Below are positions 1-14,900 of a stretch of DNA of 64,000 nucleotides, one piece after another (within the stretch, counting starts at the first letter, position 1; the number at the start of each line of letters is the position of its first letter). The notes beneath the pieces are model-generated. The model was not told the DNA's origin. It worked only from the letters and a program-made list of their open reading frames with translations, and made no database searches. Source of the stretch: Cladobotryum mycophilum (Eukaryota > Ascomycota > Sordariomycetes > Hypocreales > Hypocreaceae). The DNA lies in assembly GCA_036429605.1 (NCBI GenBank), contig CM071589.1, forward strand, positions 4,526,001 to 4,590,000, in the 5' to 3' direction. The translations under genes were made by a program, and so were the position numbers.

Positions 1-3000
1 AGCAATCAAATCAATCTTGCGAGGGGTGTTCGCCGCCGCGGACGACCAGAGATTAAAACAGACCTGAGCTCTGTTTCTGACGGTTCGCCTTTTTACGGAA
101 TTGAGATTCCCAAATCCGGCCACGTGCATCAGGCTACGGAGAGGAGGGACGGACGGATGAAGATGCTTGAGTGGACTGACGCGGTTTCATTCCGATGGTA
201 CTAGGCAATTCTTGTTTTTTGTCCTCTTTTTTTTGCTGCTGCTGCTGCTGCTGCTGCTGTTGGTTCGGTGCATTCTTTGTCGTCGGTGGTTGTATTTATT
301 ACTTTTTGGTTTAACAAATGGAGAAAGTCTAGATGCAATGTGTGTGTATATGTTACGTACTACCTTACCTAGTAGGTACTCCGTACTGCACCATCCAATA
401 GGACAGACAGACCCCAGGCGGGCATGTACTGTAACAACGGCTAAAGAAGCAGTGCTACAGAAAAAAATAAGGCTTCCATTCTGTACTGTAGGGAGTGAGT
501 ACAGTCTGTTCCTAGATCTCCATCGACGAAGAAAAGGATGACCATCGCCATGCAGGCTAAAATGGTTCTTACTGGGTAATTTATCGTGCGGCGGATTCCT
601 TTGTTGGTTCTTTTCAGAACCATGCCTACTTTATTTGATCCTTCATTTTGCCTAAAGGAAACGTTTTCGTCTTCTCCATACCTCAGTACTTGTAGATACC
701 ACCACTCACTCGACGCCCTCCATCTCTCGTACTCTGTACCTTGGGCATCCTTGCTCCATCCACCAGCCCCACGGAAGATGCAGAATTCAGTCAAGTATCC
801 GCGATGGTGTTTCAGTCGTAGCGCAACGCCACATGGTGCCATTTTCAGCATCAACTGCAGGCATATTGGACTTGGCACCTGAGTCCATTCCATCGCTCCC
901 CGACAAGGAATCTCGTTTGTTGTTCCAGGCATTTCCCTCTGCGGTCTTCGAAATGAGCCCCCTCCCCCAAAATCTAGGCTCCATTAATTGCGAACCATGC
1001 TGATTGATGTAGAAGACGACTTTCCCCGATTACACTATACAACGCGACAAGATTTCGGGAGACCCAGGTGTCCGGTATCAATCGTGACAGATAAGAGAGG
1101 CAGAGAGAGATATCGGATATTTCTCCTGATTCAAGTATCTCCTCCAAGTTGTCGCGGTTGCTGCAATCAATCATCTGTGTGCACAACAGCGGTAGATGGC
1201 TTGTAAGATTTATCGCAATCTCGAAATCATTCGCACACCCCATGTAGTTCTTGGCTCGCCGATCACAACAGTACGTAAACGTGCATTCTTTTTTCTTCTT
1301 CTTTTTCTTTTCTTTGACAGCCTGCAACAACAGCAACAACAAAAGGAGGCCAAGGCTTATGTTTCTCCGCACTGTTCATTATACTGTGGGACTCTGTGAA
1401 TTGCGTTCGAGGATTGCAAGGTGCAATTCTCGGAGTTGCGGCAAGAGCTAACTACCGACGCCCCGTACATACATTACGTCAAGGCGTTCTTGTTTTGGAG
1501 GAAGGAGCTTTGTCATTGGTTGCCTTGTTCAAACTTACCCATAACTCGACGCTCGAGTCGTCGTCCACAGCCGATGAGAAACTCCACACCCACAACCGTC
1601 GTCCAAAGAGGGTTCCGTCTTTGCTTCATTCAATACATCCACATATGCAGCCATCCAGCCATAGCAAACAACTCTCTATGGGGCAGACTCCACGGCAACA
1701 ATGACGAGGAAGAAGAAAAAGGCACCCAATACAACGTCAGGACACCGAGACTACGCATCAAATGCCGCTTCCGGGCATGCATACTACCATTCTTCCTATA
1801 ATCCAGAATTCGCACGGTCTCCATTACGTTGCAACAACATCAAAAAAGGGGGCCCAACTGGTGGCCGTGCAACAAAATGTCCGCTGCCTTTCCGTCTTGC
1901 TCTGTCATGCTGTGCATGTCTGATCCATCAACGGCAGGCAGAGATCCTGCCGCTCGCCGCGTCATGCATGTTGCACAATCATCCTGATCAATCATCAAGG
2001 TCCATGCATACAGAAGAAAAGAAACGACGGCTCAACGCCAAAAGAAGCCAGTGCAAGTTACTCTATGCTCGGTCCATGCAACAGACCGAGCGGATAATTT
2101 TGGAACCTCCTCCCCCAATCTGGGGCTAGATCCCTACGCCATTGCAGAGCACGGGCGACTCCCTGTCATGGAAGCAATGGAATATTCTTTCTCTCCTCTG
2201 GGGTCTGTGCACCCCTGAAACAATGTGACTGCTTAGATAAGATGGGGAATCTCATACCCGGACGGAGATCCCATCGGCTACGGATCAAGGCAGTCGACTG
2301 TGAGTATGTGGGATGGCGGCAATAAGGCAAGGTTTTTTCTTCTTTCTTCTCGTCGGCTCTTCAAGTTCTTGCTAACCGTGTCCAGAACTCATGCATTCCG
2401 GAATGTGTGTGGCAACAGGATGTGCAGTATGAAGCCCAGCTCAGCTGGAGTGCGACTCGCTGCACACACACACATAAGGTTCGGCGTCAATCATCCCGCT
2501 GCAGAGGCCAGCCACCTCGAGCAAGACATTTGTCGGTCGCCGAAAGCAAAAAGTACCAGTACCGGATACTGTGCTCGGAATCTACAGGGCCAAGCTCCTC
2601 ATTCCGCAATCACAATGTGGCGGACGATTGAATCATACGAAAAATCATTTTGCTGACTCTATTCAGCCCAAATATGACATTGATAATATCTCGCGTGGGA
2701 CGGACTCTCATATTTCTTCCGGTAGTCCGTACTGTCTGTATATGCAGTCGTCCGCTCATTCGCACAGTCGCCCAGGCTGGCGGCTTGAACAATTGTCTCT
2801 GTTGGCCAGAACACGCATCCGCATGTATACCCCAAGACCCACAATGCCGTCGGTTTGGCCGTGAGGTCCGCGGTTTTAGCATGGGGATCCCGGCCGCCAA
2901 TTGCCTGATTAAGCACCATCTCCGGGCCAGCCACGACGACGCTAATTACCGGCGCCTTCGACCAGGGACCTGCCAGCTCGGCCGAGTTTATTCACTGAAC

Positions 3001-6000
3001 GCTGTCAACCGTCGGGGTTGTTGGCCCTTCTTCGTCACATAAGTGCACACACGCACACGCACATTCCATGAAAGTAAATATCAGGGCTGCTCCATCTGGA
3101 GCGATACACAGTAACACTCCGGGCCGAAGGAAGATTCAGCTGTCCACGCAAGCAATGTTTCGCTTCGCGAGTCAATGAATCGCCATGGACTCCATTTTAT
3201 TTCTCTTGGCCGCCGATACGAAGTTTCTCGAATGATCAAGGGGCCATGGGTCAACATGACAGAGTTAAGCAGAAGCACAGCTAGGACAATACAAGATATT
3301 CGTCACTTCTGCATGATGCAATTGTGAATACTGTGTATATGCAACATGCGACATCAAAAATACGGATGTCGGAAACCAATTGTCCACCTGGGCCGCAACA
3401 AGCATTTGTGTCTTGGCCCTGCAGCTGCTCGGCTATGAAAGTCGCCGAAGGGTGTAATCCCATCTCCTTGTTCACGATTCCAGTCACCTCTGCTCTATTT
3501 TCCTGGCAAAAAAAGGTCGATTGCTCGATGGTTTTGTTCCTTACAGTCTCAATGATGGTATTCACAGTCGACTTCCTCGAGGGATGACTTTATCGACAGA
3601 AGATTACCGTCTATTTTTGGTGGTCGAGAGTTTGTCATCAATCACTCAGAGTGACATTTGAGCACACACCAGACGCCAAGCCTATCATTTGCCGGGGATC
3701 TCCGTTAAAGTGTAACGTAGTTTTTTTCCGTCCGGCATCCAGGATCAGGGGGTGACAAATCTGCAAGAAAGAAAACAAAACCTTGTCAGAGCCTGTTCTT
3801 GTGAGACACTGGGCCGTGGCGGGGTCCTCACTGCACGTCCCGTGTGGCTGAACCAACCATGGTCGTCCTTGAGCCGTGTCGGTCCCGACGGACAAGAGTC
3901 AGACGTCTAAACAAGCCTGCGACTACTTATTCGAGTGACTGGGGAGAGCTCGTACTTCAGCCAGTCAGCTTCCGTTCTTCTCGTTTAGCCTGAGACGCAA
4001 ATCGCCCAATTGCCGCCACCGTTTTGCAAATCACCAGCCGTAAAACTGCCAGGTTTATGGTTTATTGTAAGACGGTCAGCGGTGCGGCAATCGCGATTTC
4101 GAGCATCACATCTACCGACAGTCACCCCGTCTGTGCTTGTAACTCAATAACCGGTTGCCGAGACACACACACACACACACACACGCAGGAATAGAGAGAG
4201 AGAGAGAGAGAGAGAGAGTTCCGGCACGGAATGTATGCATACATGGAATATACACAATCTGCAGATCGATCGAAAGAGAAATGTCTGCACAAGCGCGATT
4301 TCACCACACAGCAAGCACTACCACACACACTTGATGTTATGTGACGTCGAAATATAATCAACCTACCTTCGGGCTCTGCCGACATAATGCCGCTGCGCCT
4401 TTGGATGGTATATCATAGCGACCGTTTATAAGGTTAACCGGCTGGCAAATCAGCACAGGTGTGCTACACAACAATTGACAAGTCACTTGGGTTGGCAGTG
4501 TGGTGGACAGGTTTGAACAGGTTGAGCCCAATGCAACGCGCGTCGACATTAAAGACTCGGCAACTGTTTATCAGGAATCTGCAGGGTAAGTTGTATGTGT
4601 GTGTGTTTATCCATCCGTCTTATGCCACACCAACTCGGCACTTTTATCGTGATTGCGGAGCCAGTACATGCCATTGCCCACATGTCTCGTTTCCCTCCAT
4701 GACCCTTCCGTCCAGATGCATAAAATGTGTCACCTCTACTCATTTGTCTTCACTCTGTCTCCTGAATGTAAATGCCTTGTTTTTTTTTTTTTTTGCCGCT
4801 CTTGACTCAGTCGTCGCCAATGGCGAGGAGACGAGCGAATTGCTGGACATGTCTCGGTACTCCATTTTTCTGAGTCAAAGTTGCAAATGTTTACTTGCCA
4901 GACAAGTAGAAGGCTACTTGCTTATTGGGTACTTTTCAGGAGCATCCATGGCATGTGCATAATAAGTCTCTGACCAATTTATTAGGGCCCAGTATGCACC
5001 CAATCCACTCGCGTTGCCCACCACGGGTCATGTCGGTCCTATACCAATTAGGAAGTGGCCGAATAGCGACAAAGCTGCTTGCAGATAACGGGGTACGGTG
5101 GTTAATAATCGGTTCGAGATAACGGTAAGTCTCAGCGTTCCCTGATCTTGAATGCCGTGGCTGTGAGGAGTTGAGGCGCCCGACCAGATCATTCATTTCG
5201 ACTCATAGCCCTCATATTCAGAGTTTGATTGACTTGCCTGTTTGTAGTAGGTAGGTGCATCCCCTTGTTTATCTATGGAGTACGGAGCACACAGGTCAAA
5301 ATTCGACCACGACCCTTCTTTACGGCAGTCGAGCAAATGCCGGTGCCGAGCGCCCACGGTAGACAACGATGCCTTCTCTCGCATGGATACCCTTTTCCGT
5401 ACAGTTTTTACTTGACATGTTAACGGTCTTGGTATTAGTAGCTCAACCGGCTCTCGCCAAAGTCAGCAAGCAGTAAAACCGCATGTCAGATCAAAGCCGA
5501 TATTTGGTACGCTTTAGCTTGCCTTTATTTCAAGAAATGATGGCATTTTGACACACACCCCGGCCGTCGATAACCATGAGCACTATTGATTCGGTGAGCC
5601 CGTCGAAGGGTCCCTATAATGAGTGGGCCCTTTAGGTTAAGGTGGCCGCCCGCACTTGGGTAGCCAATGCCGCAAGAATGCCGCATTATATCTTTAAAGT
5701 CCGCTGCTGCTTTTCTTCTTTTTCTTCTTGTTGCTGTCTTAAGATTAATAAGAACATGTCTCGGGATGGATTTTCCCATGGGCATTTGCTATCTACGGGT
5801 GTTGACATCGGTAGCTGAGGTTGCACCTTCATGTCGTCGCACTCTATCAACATTGACGCAATCACAGACACATTTTCCTGCACGTGGAATTGAACATCCA
5901 CCTTCATATCTACAAGTACATACCTATTATCCATATCCACACCCACCTCCGCGTAGCATCTGTTTAGCGAACATGGGGCTTAGCGGGTTAGTGACTCGGT

Positions 6001-9000
6001 GGTCGCGCTCATCCCCTAGTATTATTAGCATTACAAACGTGAATATACCATGGAGTCATAATTAAACGGATTACGAAAAAGATAGGAACAGAGTGAGATT
6101 CCGTCTTAATGTCTGACATACAGGACTGACTGACTGACGGATGAATTTCCACACAATGTACTTTGCTACGTACTCCTTCCTGAACGAGTTTAGCCGAATT
6201 CTCCAGATGCGACGGCTAAGATCAGTGTAGTGTCAGGGTGTAAATGTAGCAACGGCAGTGAAAGCCCTTGTTGTGCCACGTGAGTGGCTGGAGAATAAGC
6301 TCCTTCCCGCAGCCAGCATCTGCGATCGCTGAAGCGCGCGAAAGACGCCAAGCGCGCCAGGATGGTCGTTCTTGACAATTGTCTAAAATGTCTCAAACCC
6401 GCCTGTCTCTCCTTTCTTTCGCCATCGATGAGTGAACTTAGCATCCCTTTTTAGACCCAACACACACCGGAGCCGCGTTGTGTCCTTGTGCGAAAGAAGA
6501 AGAAAAATATTGGACGGTGGTGTTGGGCATGCGGAATCATGGATGCAAAACACCAGGCCTACCTACCGAGCTGAGAGCCAAGAACAAGCCCTTTCAGCCC
6601 TCATGCGCTGTCGATGTCGATATGCTTGCTGCAGCCCGCGGAATTTGGACACCCCCTGGACAACCCAATATTATCCCCTAGACGGATTTCCGTTTTGGTC
6701 CCCTGGCACACCCTTTGTCTCGGACCCCGCCGGGGTGTTAGAGGGAGGGGGAGAGAGAGGAGGGGAGGAGGGAAAAAGGAACACCGGAGCTATGAATACA
6801 CACACCTAAGACACCATTACGTAGGCGAACCAGACTGTCGGTGCCCTCTCAGATTGCGAGAAAGACGAGAAGCGCTGGAGTTGGAAGTTAGGAGGTATGG
6901 AGTACATGGAGCCAGGGCCTGCCCCGGCCAATCTCTGGGCCGAGGACAACGCCGAACGAAACAGACTTGCGGCTTTGGTCAGTGATGGTGGAGCGGATGA
7001 AGCACAACGCTCAGTGGTTGAAGAAGAAAAGAGAGAAAGGGAAAAAAACCCTGGAGGGGGTACACAATGACATGATGATGCATCACTAGAGGGCGCCGCC
7101 AAAACATTTGCTGCACCACAAAACGTCGATAGCAATCATTTCGGCACCTTCTCCAGCAGACAAGTGCCGCTAAATTGTGGTCAAACGTGCGCGACTAGGT
7201 TAGCATGGAGACTGACAACCGGTCCATTATCACAGCTTGGTATATACCTGCAACAGATGCAAGCCTCTCCCTTGATTCCCGTTGAGGTTGCTTGCTGATC
7301 GTCAAAGTAGCTGTTCGCCGTTCGAAATGATCGACTCACATTGCCGGCCATGTCACCAGTTTGCCCACAATTCAGCCCGTTGTTGCATCATCTCAAAGCG
7401 GCGTCTCTTGTCCTGCAATGATTTCCCGCCCCTGACTCTCTCCCTTTCACGTACTCATCGACGCTAATTAAAACCTTGTCCTAATGGCGCGGCTGACATT
7501 GGCCAAGGACGCTACTCATACTCAAACAAACAGTGCCTCCTCCTCCTCCTCGTCCAAGCTCCATGGCCGCATGCGTATGGAGCATATTCGCCATCCAAAC
7601 CTGACTCTTTCTTTACGAGGCATCTCCGTACATGTTGTTATGGCGGAATCAAAGCCGCAGAGTCCCCCGTACAAACCGGAAATTCCGTCACAATTGGACG
7701 AAGCAGCACGCTTCGGCCACCCCACCAGCCCCCCATCCATCCCCCCATGTCCCGCTTACACTCACTTTCTATTGTGCCCTCCTTTCATTCCTTCAAGTTT
7801 CCACCAAGGTTGTCGGACTTGCATTAAACCATCCTACAGCTTGACCGAAAAGAGGAAAAAATTGCGCACACCATCCCTCATTCTCCTCTGTCTAGAGCCC
7901 CACGTGTATCATCACCGGCTATTGTCATGATGTCGGGAGGACCAAGTACATTCACAACAGAATCCCTCGTGGCATCCCGGCTTTATGCAACAGCATCTCA
8001 CGCGGGACGACCACCTACCTACGGCCCGCGGCGACATCTGGCGCTGGAAATACGCGGTTGCCGTGTCTGAGGTAACATCGTGTCCGATTCTAATCCTAGA
8101 ATAAGGCACCGCGAGCTTTGCCATACCTTCCCTGACGCCTCCTTGGCTCGGTAGCCAGCTTACATGCCGGTTTTGACGACGGCAGTGGCAGATCCCTCAC
8201 AAGAAGCGAGGTTGCTAGGACCAGGCTTTGACATATGTCTTTTCAGCAAGCAACTTGGGCTGTGAAATGCCGAACCACAATAAAGCCTACGCACAGGAAG
8301 ATTTTTTCTTCTTTTTTCTTTGCCGCGCATTCGTAGTCAGTGGCTGTTTCTCCAAATCGACAGCCTGTCGTTCGATTACACAAACTCTTCAGCCGCTATT
8401 CGAAAGCCCACTAACCCGCCAACCACTTGACTGCGGTGTCATGCCGCATTGCTGCTATCGAAACGCCTGGAGCCTCATCGCGCATGTGGCGCTGCGCATG
8501 GTGTGGTCACGGCAAAAGCTATCTGGGATATGCCCTGTTTAATCCAGACAACTAGCGAACGGCGTTCTTCTTTGGCGTCGACATTTTTGGAGACCCTTTA
8601 CTAGTCCACATCCGAATGACCCGAAGTCCTTATTGAATGAATGAATGAATGGGTGGATGGATGGATGGATGGATAACCAAGCCCTAATGAATTGGCATTG
8701 AAAGGACTGATGCCCAGAGTGAAAACGCCACACCTTTTGCATTGTTGCGAGCGAGCGTCCTATGCGTACGCGTATAATCGAGCGGAGAATGCGGTGTGGG
8801 TGCCACACTTTCAACAAAAATGGAGCGCAAGACCGAGGGGTTCTTTTGATGACGAGGCAGAGTTGCTTTTTTGCTCTGTTTGATCGTGTGTGGCCCACGG
8901 CCCGGGGCGGCTGAATTGGGGGGGTTAATCAGATCCTGACAACCCCAATTCGCGCGCGCGTTGTGCCGTTCAAGCATATCTCTGGGGCAGATGGAGCAAA

Positions 9001-11000
9001 GCGTCCCTCGAAGCCGAACTGTGGCGTTGCGCTTCCGGTTGCGAAGAAGCGCCGATGCAACCTCATGACATGGCAAGCAAGGATTCTTACAGAAGCCAAT
9101 CTCCATCCATTTAGACTACCCACGTTGTTGGAGGTATTCTCCTGAAATTCCGCCCCCCTCCCCCCCTTCCTCTGTGCTTTTTTGGACGCATTCGGTTCAT
9201 CATTGTATCGATCCGACGACCTTAATTTCTTTGACTTTCGTTTATGTTTGCGACGACTATACACGCCACAGCGTCACGTACCCGCCTGGGTGCTTTTTCC
9301 GCCTGACGCCAAGCCAGAAACACGACATGCCCCCTCTGTCATAGATCCATGCCAGCTTCGGGCTTCGGGCTTAATCGAGACAAGGGCTGGTTCTCTGTCA
9401 GGTTGAAACGACTTCCCCATGTCGCATACTTGCCTCCCAGAGCAGTTGTGCGCCCTGCTTGCCCACATCCAACAGGTACCGGCATGCGTGTGGAGCAGAT
9501 GCTGTTGTTGAGCAAGGGGATTTGAGCCTTGTCTGGATCTATGTGTTACAAGCATGCCTATTGAGCGCAAAGATAACTCGTCATCTGCAGCCAAGTGTGT
9601 AAATTGCATTGCATGCCAACCACGAGTCAACGCGGAACTTGATGTTTTGAAAGCCCTTGGCAATCTCAAGTCTTGCCAAGAGTCGTTTGTTGTATGTAAT
9701 AGCATGCAAAAGTTGACAACAACGGCACTCCACAACTTTACCGACGCAAAGCTTAGCTCCTCGCTCACGTCATGGAACGGATTTTCTTTTTCTTTTGTTT
9801 TTCGTTTGAGACTTTTACTCGTCAGCGGTTGTGGATATCATTGTCCCCTTTCCGGTTGAGATGTTGCAGCTCTGGCCATATCCTATAATAGTAATGCGCC
9901 GACGCTTCCAAGCTTGGAAAGGCTTCAATTATTTTGAGGAGGGTCATGCCGTCAATCCCTGGGGCATTCTCCGCCAACAGCTCCTCAGGACAAATCTGAT
10001 ATCGGTCGAGCTGTCATTTCCGAGAGAAACACCGTGGAAGCATGAGACTACCTACGACGTGATGAGGTGTAGATACAGCTCCCTAGTCTCCAGATTTAGT
10101 CGGGCGGATGGAAAGACCGAGATCCATAAGAGGATGGATACGCGAGCCTAGGGGGCCCCAGGCAAAGCGGATCCCAGCGCACATGGGTGAATGCAACCCG
10201 GAACCAGACATACGGATTTTGCCTACGTAAGAATCCAACGTTCGATGGATCCTTCTTTGGAAATATTCCGCCTACGAGAATGGAGAAGGTGGATTCGTGT
10301 GGCGCTGAGAAAGGGTCTGTCGCGCGGACCGATCCCAGACGTTGCGAGGCCGAGATATCCAGGGCAAACATCAAAATGAGCAGCAGATACTATTATCATG
10401 GTACACAGTGACGCCCTCCGCCGCAGTCGACCCATATCCCACCTCCACCTGCTGAATTGTGCTATCATCTCCGCTGAGCATCGACCAACAGCCCCGAGAA
10501 CGGTTTATTTATTCCTGTCCCATGAACCAAAGTATCGGGTCTTGAGGCTGTTGGTAGCATGCACTGGGGCGTGACGTTGCGTTTTGTACATGGTCCTACG
10601 TATGTACCTACATCGGTGATTGCTCGAAGCGTCGGTGTTATGCAGGCAAAGAAAGGAATGCCATTTAATACTCATTTACTCCGTACTAGCAATTAACAAG
10701 TCGCAGGGTATCATGTATGTTTCTCGCTTGCTCCATATGCGATGCTACGCCGCCGGTTGAGCGGCGAGAAAGCGGTCCGCATCTTGTCTCTTGAGAGGAG
10801 CGGCAGCGATATGATCGGTATGGAGGAATTTTGCGAAGCAGCATTGACCAGACGTGGTCTCTTGGCAAAGCTTATTGAGTGGACAAATTGACTATGCTAA
10901 AAGGGGTCTCTGTCTCCTTTGCAGTGTTTGCTACGCAGTCGTGGTTTTTTTATTATCTTTTTTCTTTTACTATTCTCTTCATCCGAATATGGGGGAGTTG
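1..11000. other. Gene-free stretch, left part
   Basis: I see no supportable gene here on either strand. The open frames are all short (under about 165 codons), overlap each other on both strands, are rich in Cys, His, Trp and Ser, and show no domain, signal or splice-linked continuation. The stretch holds simple repeats: (GCT)n at 235-259, (AC)n and (AG)n at 4163-4218, and GAAT/GGAT tetramers at 8635-8674. It also has GTAC-rich patches near 350-390 and 10590-10690, and two exact copies of the 9-mer TACTCCGTA at 377 and 10677. C/G runs of 6-7 occur near 8920 and 9150. It may be a long regulatory region for a gene beyond the left edge, or carry non-coding transcripts. The sequence alone does not decide. 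Confidence 0.6.
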
Positions 11001-11884
11001 CTTTAAAGTTCCGGATCTGTTCACTCGGACCAATATTGCACGGTCCATTGCGCTCCATTAATAGACTTACGCGGACTCGGGGATGAAGAAAAATATGACT
11101 CGAGAACAAAGAAACGATAGTGAGGCAGACTTTGGTTGTTGGTTGGCGAGAGGGAAAAAACAAATAAGCACAGGGATGGGATACACCCGAAATAGAAGGG
11201 CGTTGCGGTGGGCAAAAAATCAAGACAACCAACAACACTTTTTGCCCCCCTACCCTACTGTCTAATGGTGATCGTTTTTGTTAGAGCCAACAGAGGGTTA
11301 CACACACGGGCCACTTGTTTTATGCATTTGCAGGACATCGCGGCCATGTGATTGATGGAAGATGAATCACAAGAATGAAATAAAAGAGGAACTGGTGTTT
11401 GAGCAGGGCCCTTTGCCCCCCCGACCTGTATATCATCCTTTCAAGCGAGAGGTGGTGTTAAGTTGATGGACTGGGGGGGGCGTCTGGAGGCGGCGCAAGC
11501 AGCAGAAGGAACGAGGAACAAGGGACACATGTTTGCTTGTTCGTTGACTGGGTGAAAAGTAGAGGATTGGATCTTTTGTCCTTTGCTTGGCGGACGTTTT
11601 GGAATAATGGTTGGGATGGATTATTGGGGAGTGAGTCCCACTCGCAAGTCGAGGCCTCCGGGAAGAACCAACGAGTGTTGAAGATGTTTGTATTATCCGA
11701 CCATTCCTTCTTTGTACCTTTCGTCGCTTCCGTTCAGACGCCGTGTCTGTTATGGGAGGGATGGGTTTGAGGTGTAGTGCCTGTCGATATGTTGTCGTGG
11801 GAACGGGAGTGGGAGCTGCAGACTTCAGCCAGCCATTATCACGGCATGGATGGCGCGCAAATGGGATGTCGACAACGGTTCAAG

Positions 11885-11915
<31 letters not shown>

Positions 11916-14900
11916 TACACCACATGCACGTCAATATACTGGCCACGCAGAGAACAAAGAGATAGGCAATAATAGCCGAAGTGTGGTAGCGATGGCTGCA
12001 CGTTCCCCACACAAATGCATCGCTCGGCGCCTCTAGGGTAGTTGGGCGGATCAGCCCAACCTTGGCGACGAGACATCGGCATTGGATACGAACGAGGACG
12101 AACCAGAGTGGTTTGACATGAGTCACTGAATCTACCGTGGTGGGTGGTCACATGCCCGGGCAAACGATGCTACTAGGTACGCAAGCGTATTTGAAGGATT
12201 AAAGGATTCAGCCGTTTGAGTTACAGCTGGCGCCATTTGGACAAAGTAGGGGCTGCCACGATTTCGGCTGATTCGTTGGTGGTGCCCCAACCCATCACTA
12301 CCCGAGGAGTGCCCTGCCTCGATGGAGAGGTTCGATGCTTGTTGGCGGTGGTGGTGGTGGTGGTGGTGCAAAGGAGTCGTACAGAATGCAATCGATTCCT
12401 GATCCCTCATGCAGGTCCATATCGGTTCTGGCCACCGAAATAATATGCCTTGTGTCCAACCTCGGCACGGCACAATGTTGTTTCGGGATTGGAGTCTCCC
12501 CCCTCTCTCTCCCTGTTCCTCCTCTCTTCCCCCTCCCCGATATTATTGGGAGGATATATTTTTGTCCAAGATTACAAACGGATGACTGATGTGGTCATAT
12601 TTCTCAAGGGGCTAGAAAGTGGAATAAAAACGAAGAAGATTCTACCGAATTACCGAGTTTGGATTCGATAGGCATTTTACGTGTCTTACTGTAATACTAA
12701 ATTTTTTTCAGGGACCCTTATTATTTGTCGCTGTTTCTTACTCGTTTGAAGAGGGCAGTCGGGCCGGGGTCGGCATATCTATGCGTGATACGGAGTTCAT
12801 GGGAAATCCCGGTTATCTGGATGCCGAACATGCCGGGGTGTGTGGATGAAACATCAAGGGGGAGGATAGGGATTTCTCCATGTTTGAATCTTTTTTCCAA
12901 CGTGGTGAGATTTTTGGTGCGTGAGAGGGGAGAGACAGAGAGAGAGAGAGAAAGAGAGTGAGTGAGAGAGAGAGAGATTGTGCGTGACTTGTCTGCAGCA
13001 GATAATCAGCACCTTTTTCTTACCCAGCCCATTAGCCTATTGCTTACCACTCCATACGCCCACCCCCTGGATGGGTGATGAGCCAATAAAGGACTCTAGA
13101 GGAGGACATCTGCAACTTCCAGGAATGGCATTACATGTAGATTTGGAAGATGGCATGTTATTGCGGTTGTATTAGATGGGGGTACTTTGTCTTACCGCCT
13201 TGTATGTGTGTGTATTAACTAACCGTTTGCTGTATGTATGTAAGATATTATGCCCTTTTTCTTATTTTTTCTTTCTTTTATGATATATCTCCAACGACGG
13301 GACATGGATAGTTGAGATAGTAACTTGTCATATGCAGTCATACGGCACTTACGACGATTGGTATTTGATGCGTCGGCTGCATTCGGGAGTAAAAGTTTCC
13401 GCCGTGTTGGAATCTAGAACTGGTTGAAAGAGGAATGTGAAGCTTTCTTTCTTTCTTTCTTACTTTTACCCCCAAGGGATGGATAAGCTTATGGTTTAGA
13501 CTAGGGCTTAATGCGTTATACGTGCGGGACGTAACCCCATCACTACGGTCTTTCCTTTCTTTCTTCTTTTCTTCTTCCTTTTTTTTTTAGTGGGAGGGGC
13601 TGGCGATGACCTGCATGGTGTTTATGTGGAATCATGGGGGGAGTGATGGCCTGGATCTGCATGACGAGAGGGGGCATGTGAGCGGGCCGACTTGATGATG
13701 ACGATGATGCTGATGCTGCTGCTGCTGATGCTGATTGAAGTTTCTAGGATGAAAGGGGGGGTGAGGTATGAGGAGAGTGGACAGCGGGACGGTGGAATGA
13801 AATGGCATATCATATTATCAAGTTCGGCCGAGTGAGCGGATTTTCTTTCTATGGACATGGGGGGGCGGATTATAGAGAGTGAGATTGAGCGGAGGGGGAC
13901 GGGGGACGGGATTGACCCATATGATCTGACATATGTGCGTCGCTTATGATCTGATATATTCTTCTTTTCTGGGGTTGTCTGGAAGGAAAAATAATCTTGG
14001 CGTGGAGAAAATTATCTGTTTTCCGGGGGTTGAGATTATACGAAGATGGGAGCGATGATGGGGATGACAAGTCCTAGGAGTTGATGTGTCTTTTTACTCG
14101 GGACAGCCAGTTGGCGATTGGGGCGTATGGATGAGGTTTCTGGAGCGATGTGTAGCGTAGTACATGATTCTGTGAGGCTCCTACAGAGGTGAGGTGAGGA
14201 CAGGACTTTTGAGAAGGGATGTATAGCCCCTGGAGTTACTTGCTTAAAGTGGTGGGTTGACAATAAGATGCTGCTGTCATCCCCTCGAGGTTTATATATC
14301 TCGAATGTTGAGTGATTAGGTGTTGCTGCTTGCTTGCTTGTACATGTAAGACCATTGTGTTTGTATTTGCACACTATTGCATTCATATAATGCCTTGATA
14401 TTGTGAATATTGAAGGGGGTGGAGAGATGCACTGATGGAATGGGCAAAAAGGGGAGAGATGAAGAACTCGAAGACTACACAATCACATTGACCTCGTTTT
14501 TTTGTGTGTAGACTCAACTGTAATGAAGTCGATGTATATCTAAGCAATGTCTATGTACCAGAGGAGTCCGCTGCTCTTCATCTTCGTCTGCGGTTGTTGA
14601 AGCGAGGGTGCATTGTCGACATTGATGAAATCGGCGAATCCATTCTACGATCAAGGCAGACAGTTTGCTCTTTATAGGAAAATACTCTTTACAGGAAATA
14701 ATCTTTACGGGAAACAATGTATGTGACCCGGAGACGTAAAGAAATATAAATGTGTATATAAAAAAGTTAAAGGGGTGCTCTTTTGAAGTATCCCTTTGGT
14801 CGCTTCACATACCCGAAGGAGAGAGAGAAAAAGCATTGCTTTCTGGGTTTAATGCTGTCAAGATGCTACGGTCTGCAGCTGAAACGGAGTATTGATACAA

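Noticed and set aside
441..932. 163-codon open frame on the minus strand
   Set aside because: No domain, overlapping open frames on the other strand, Cys/Trp-rich chance composition and no splice-linked continuation.
9274..9768. 164-codon open frame on the minus strand
   Set aside because: Random-looking composition and no recognisable motif; lies in the gene-free region with frames on both strands.
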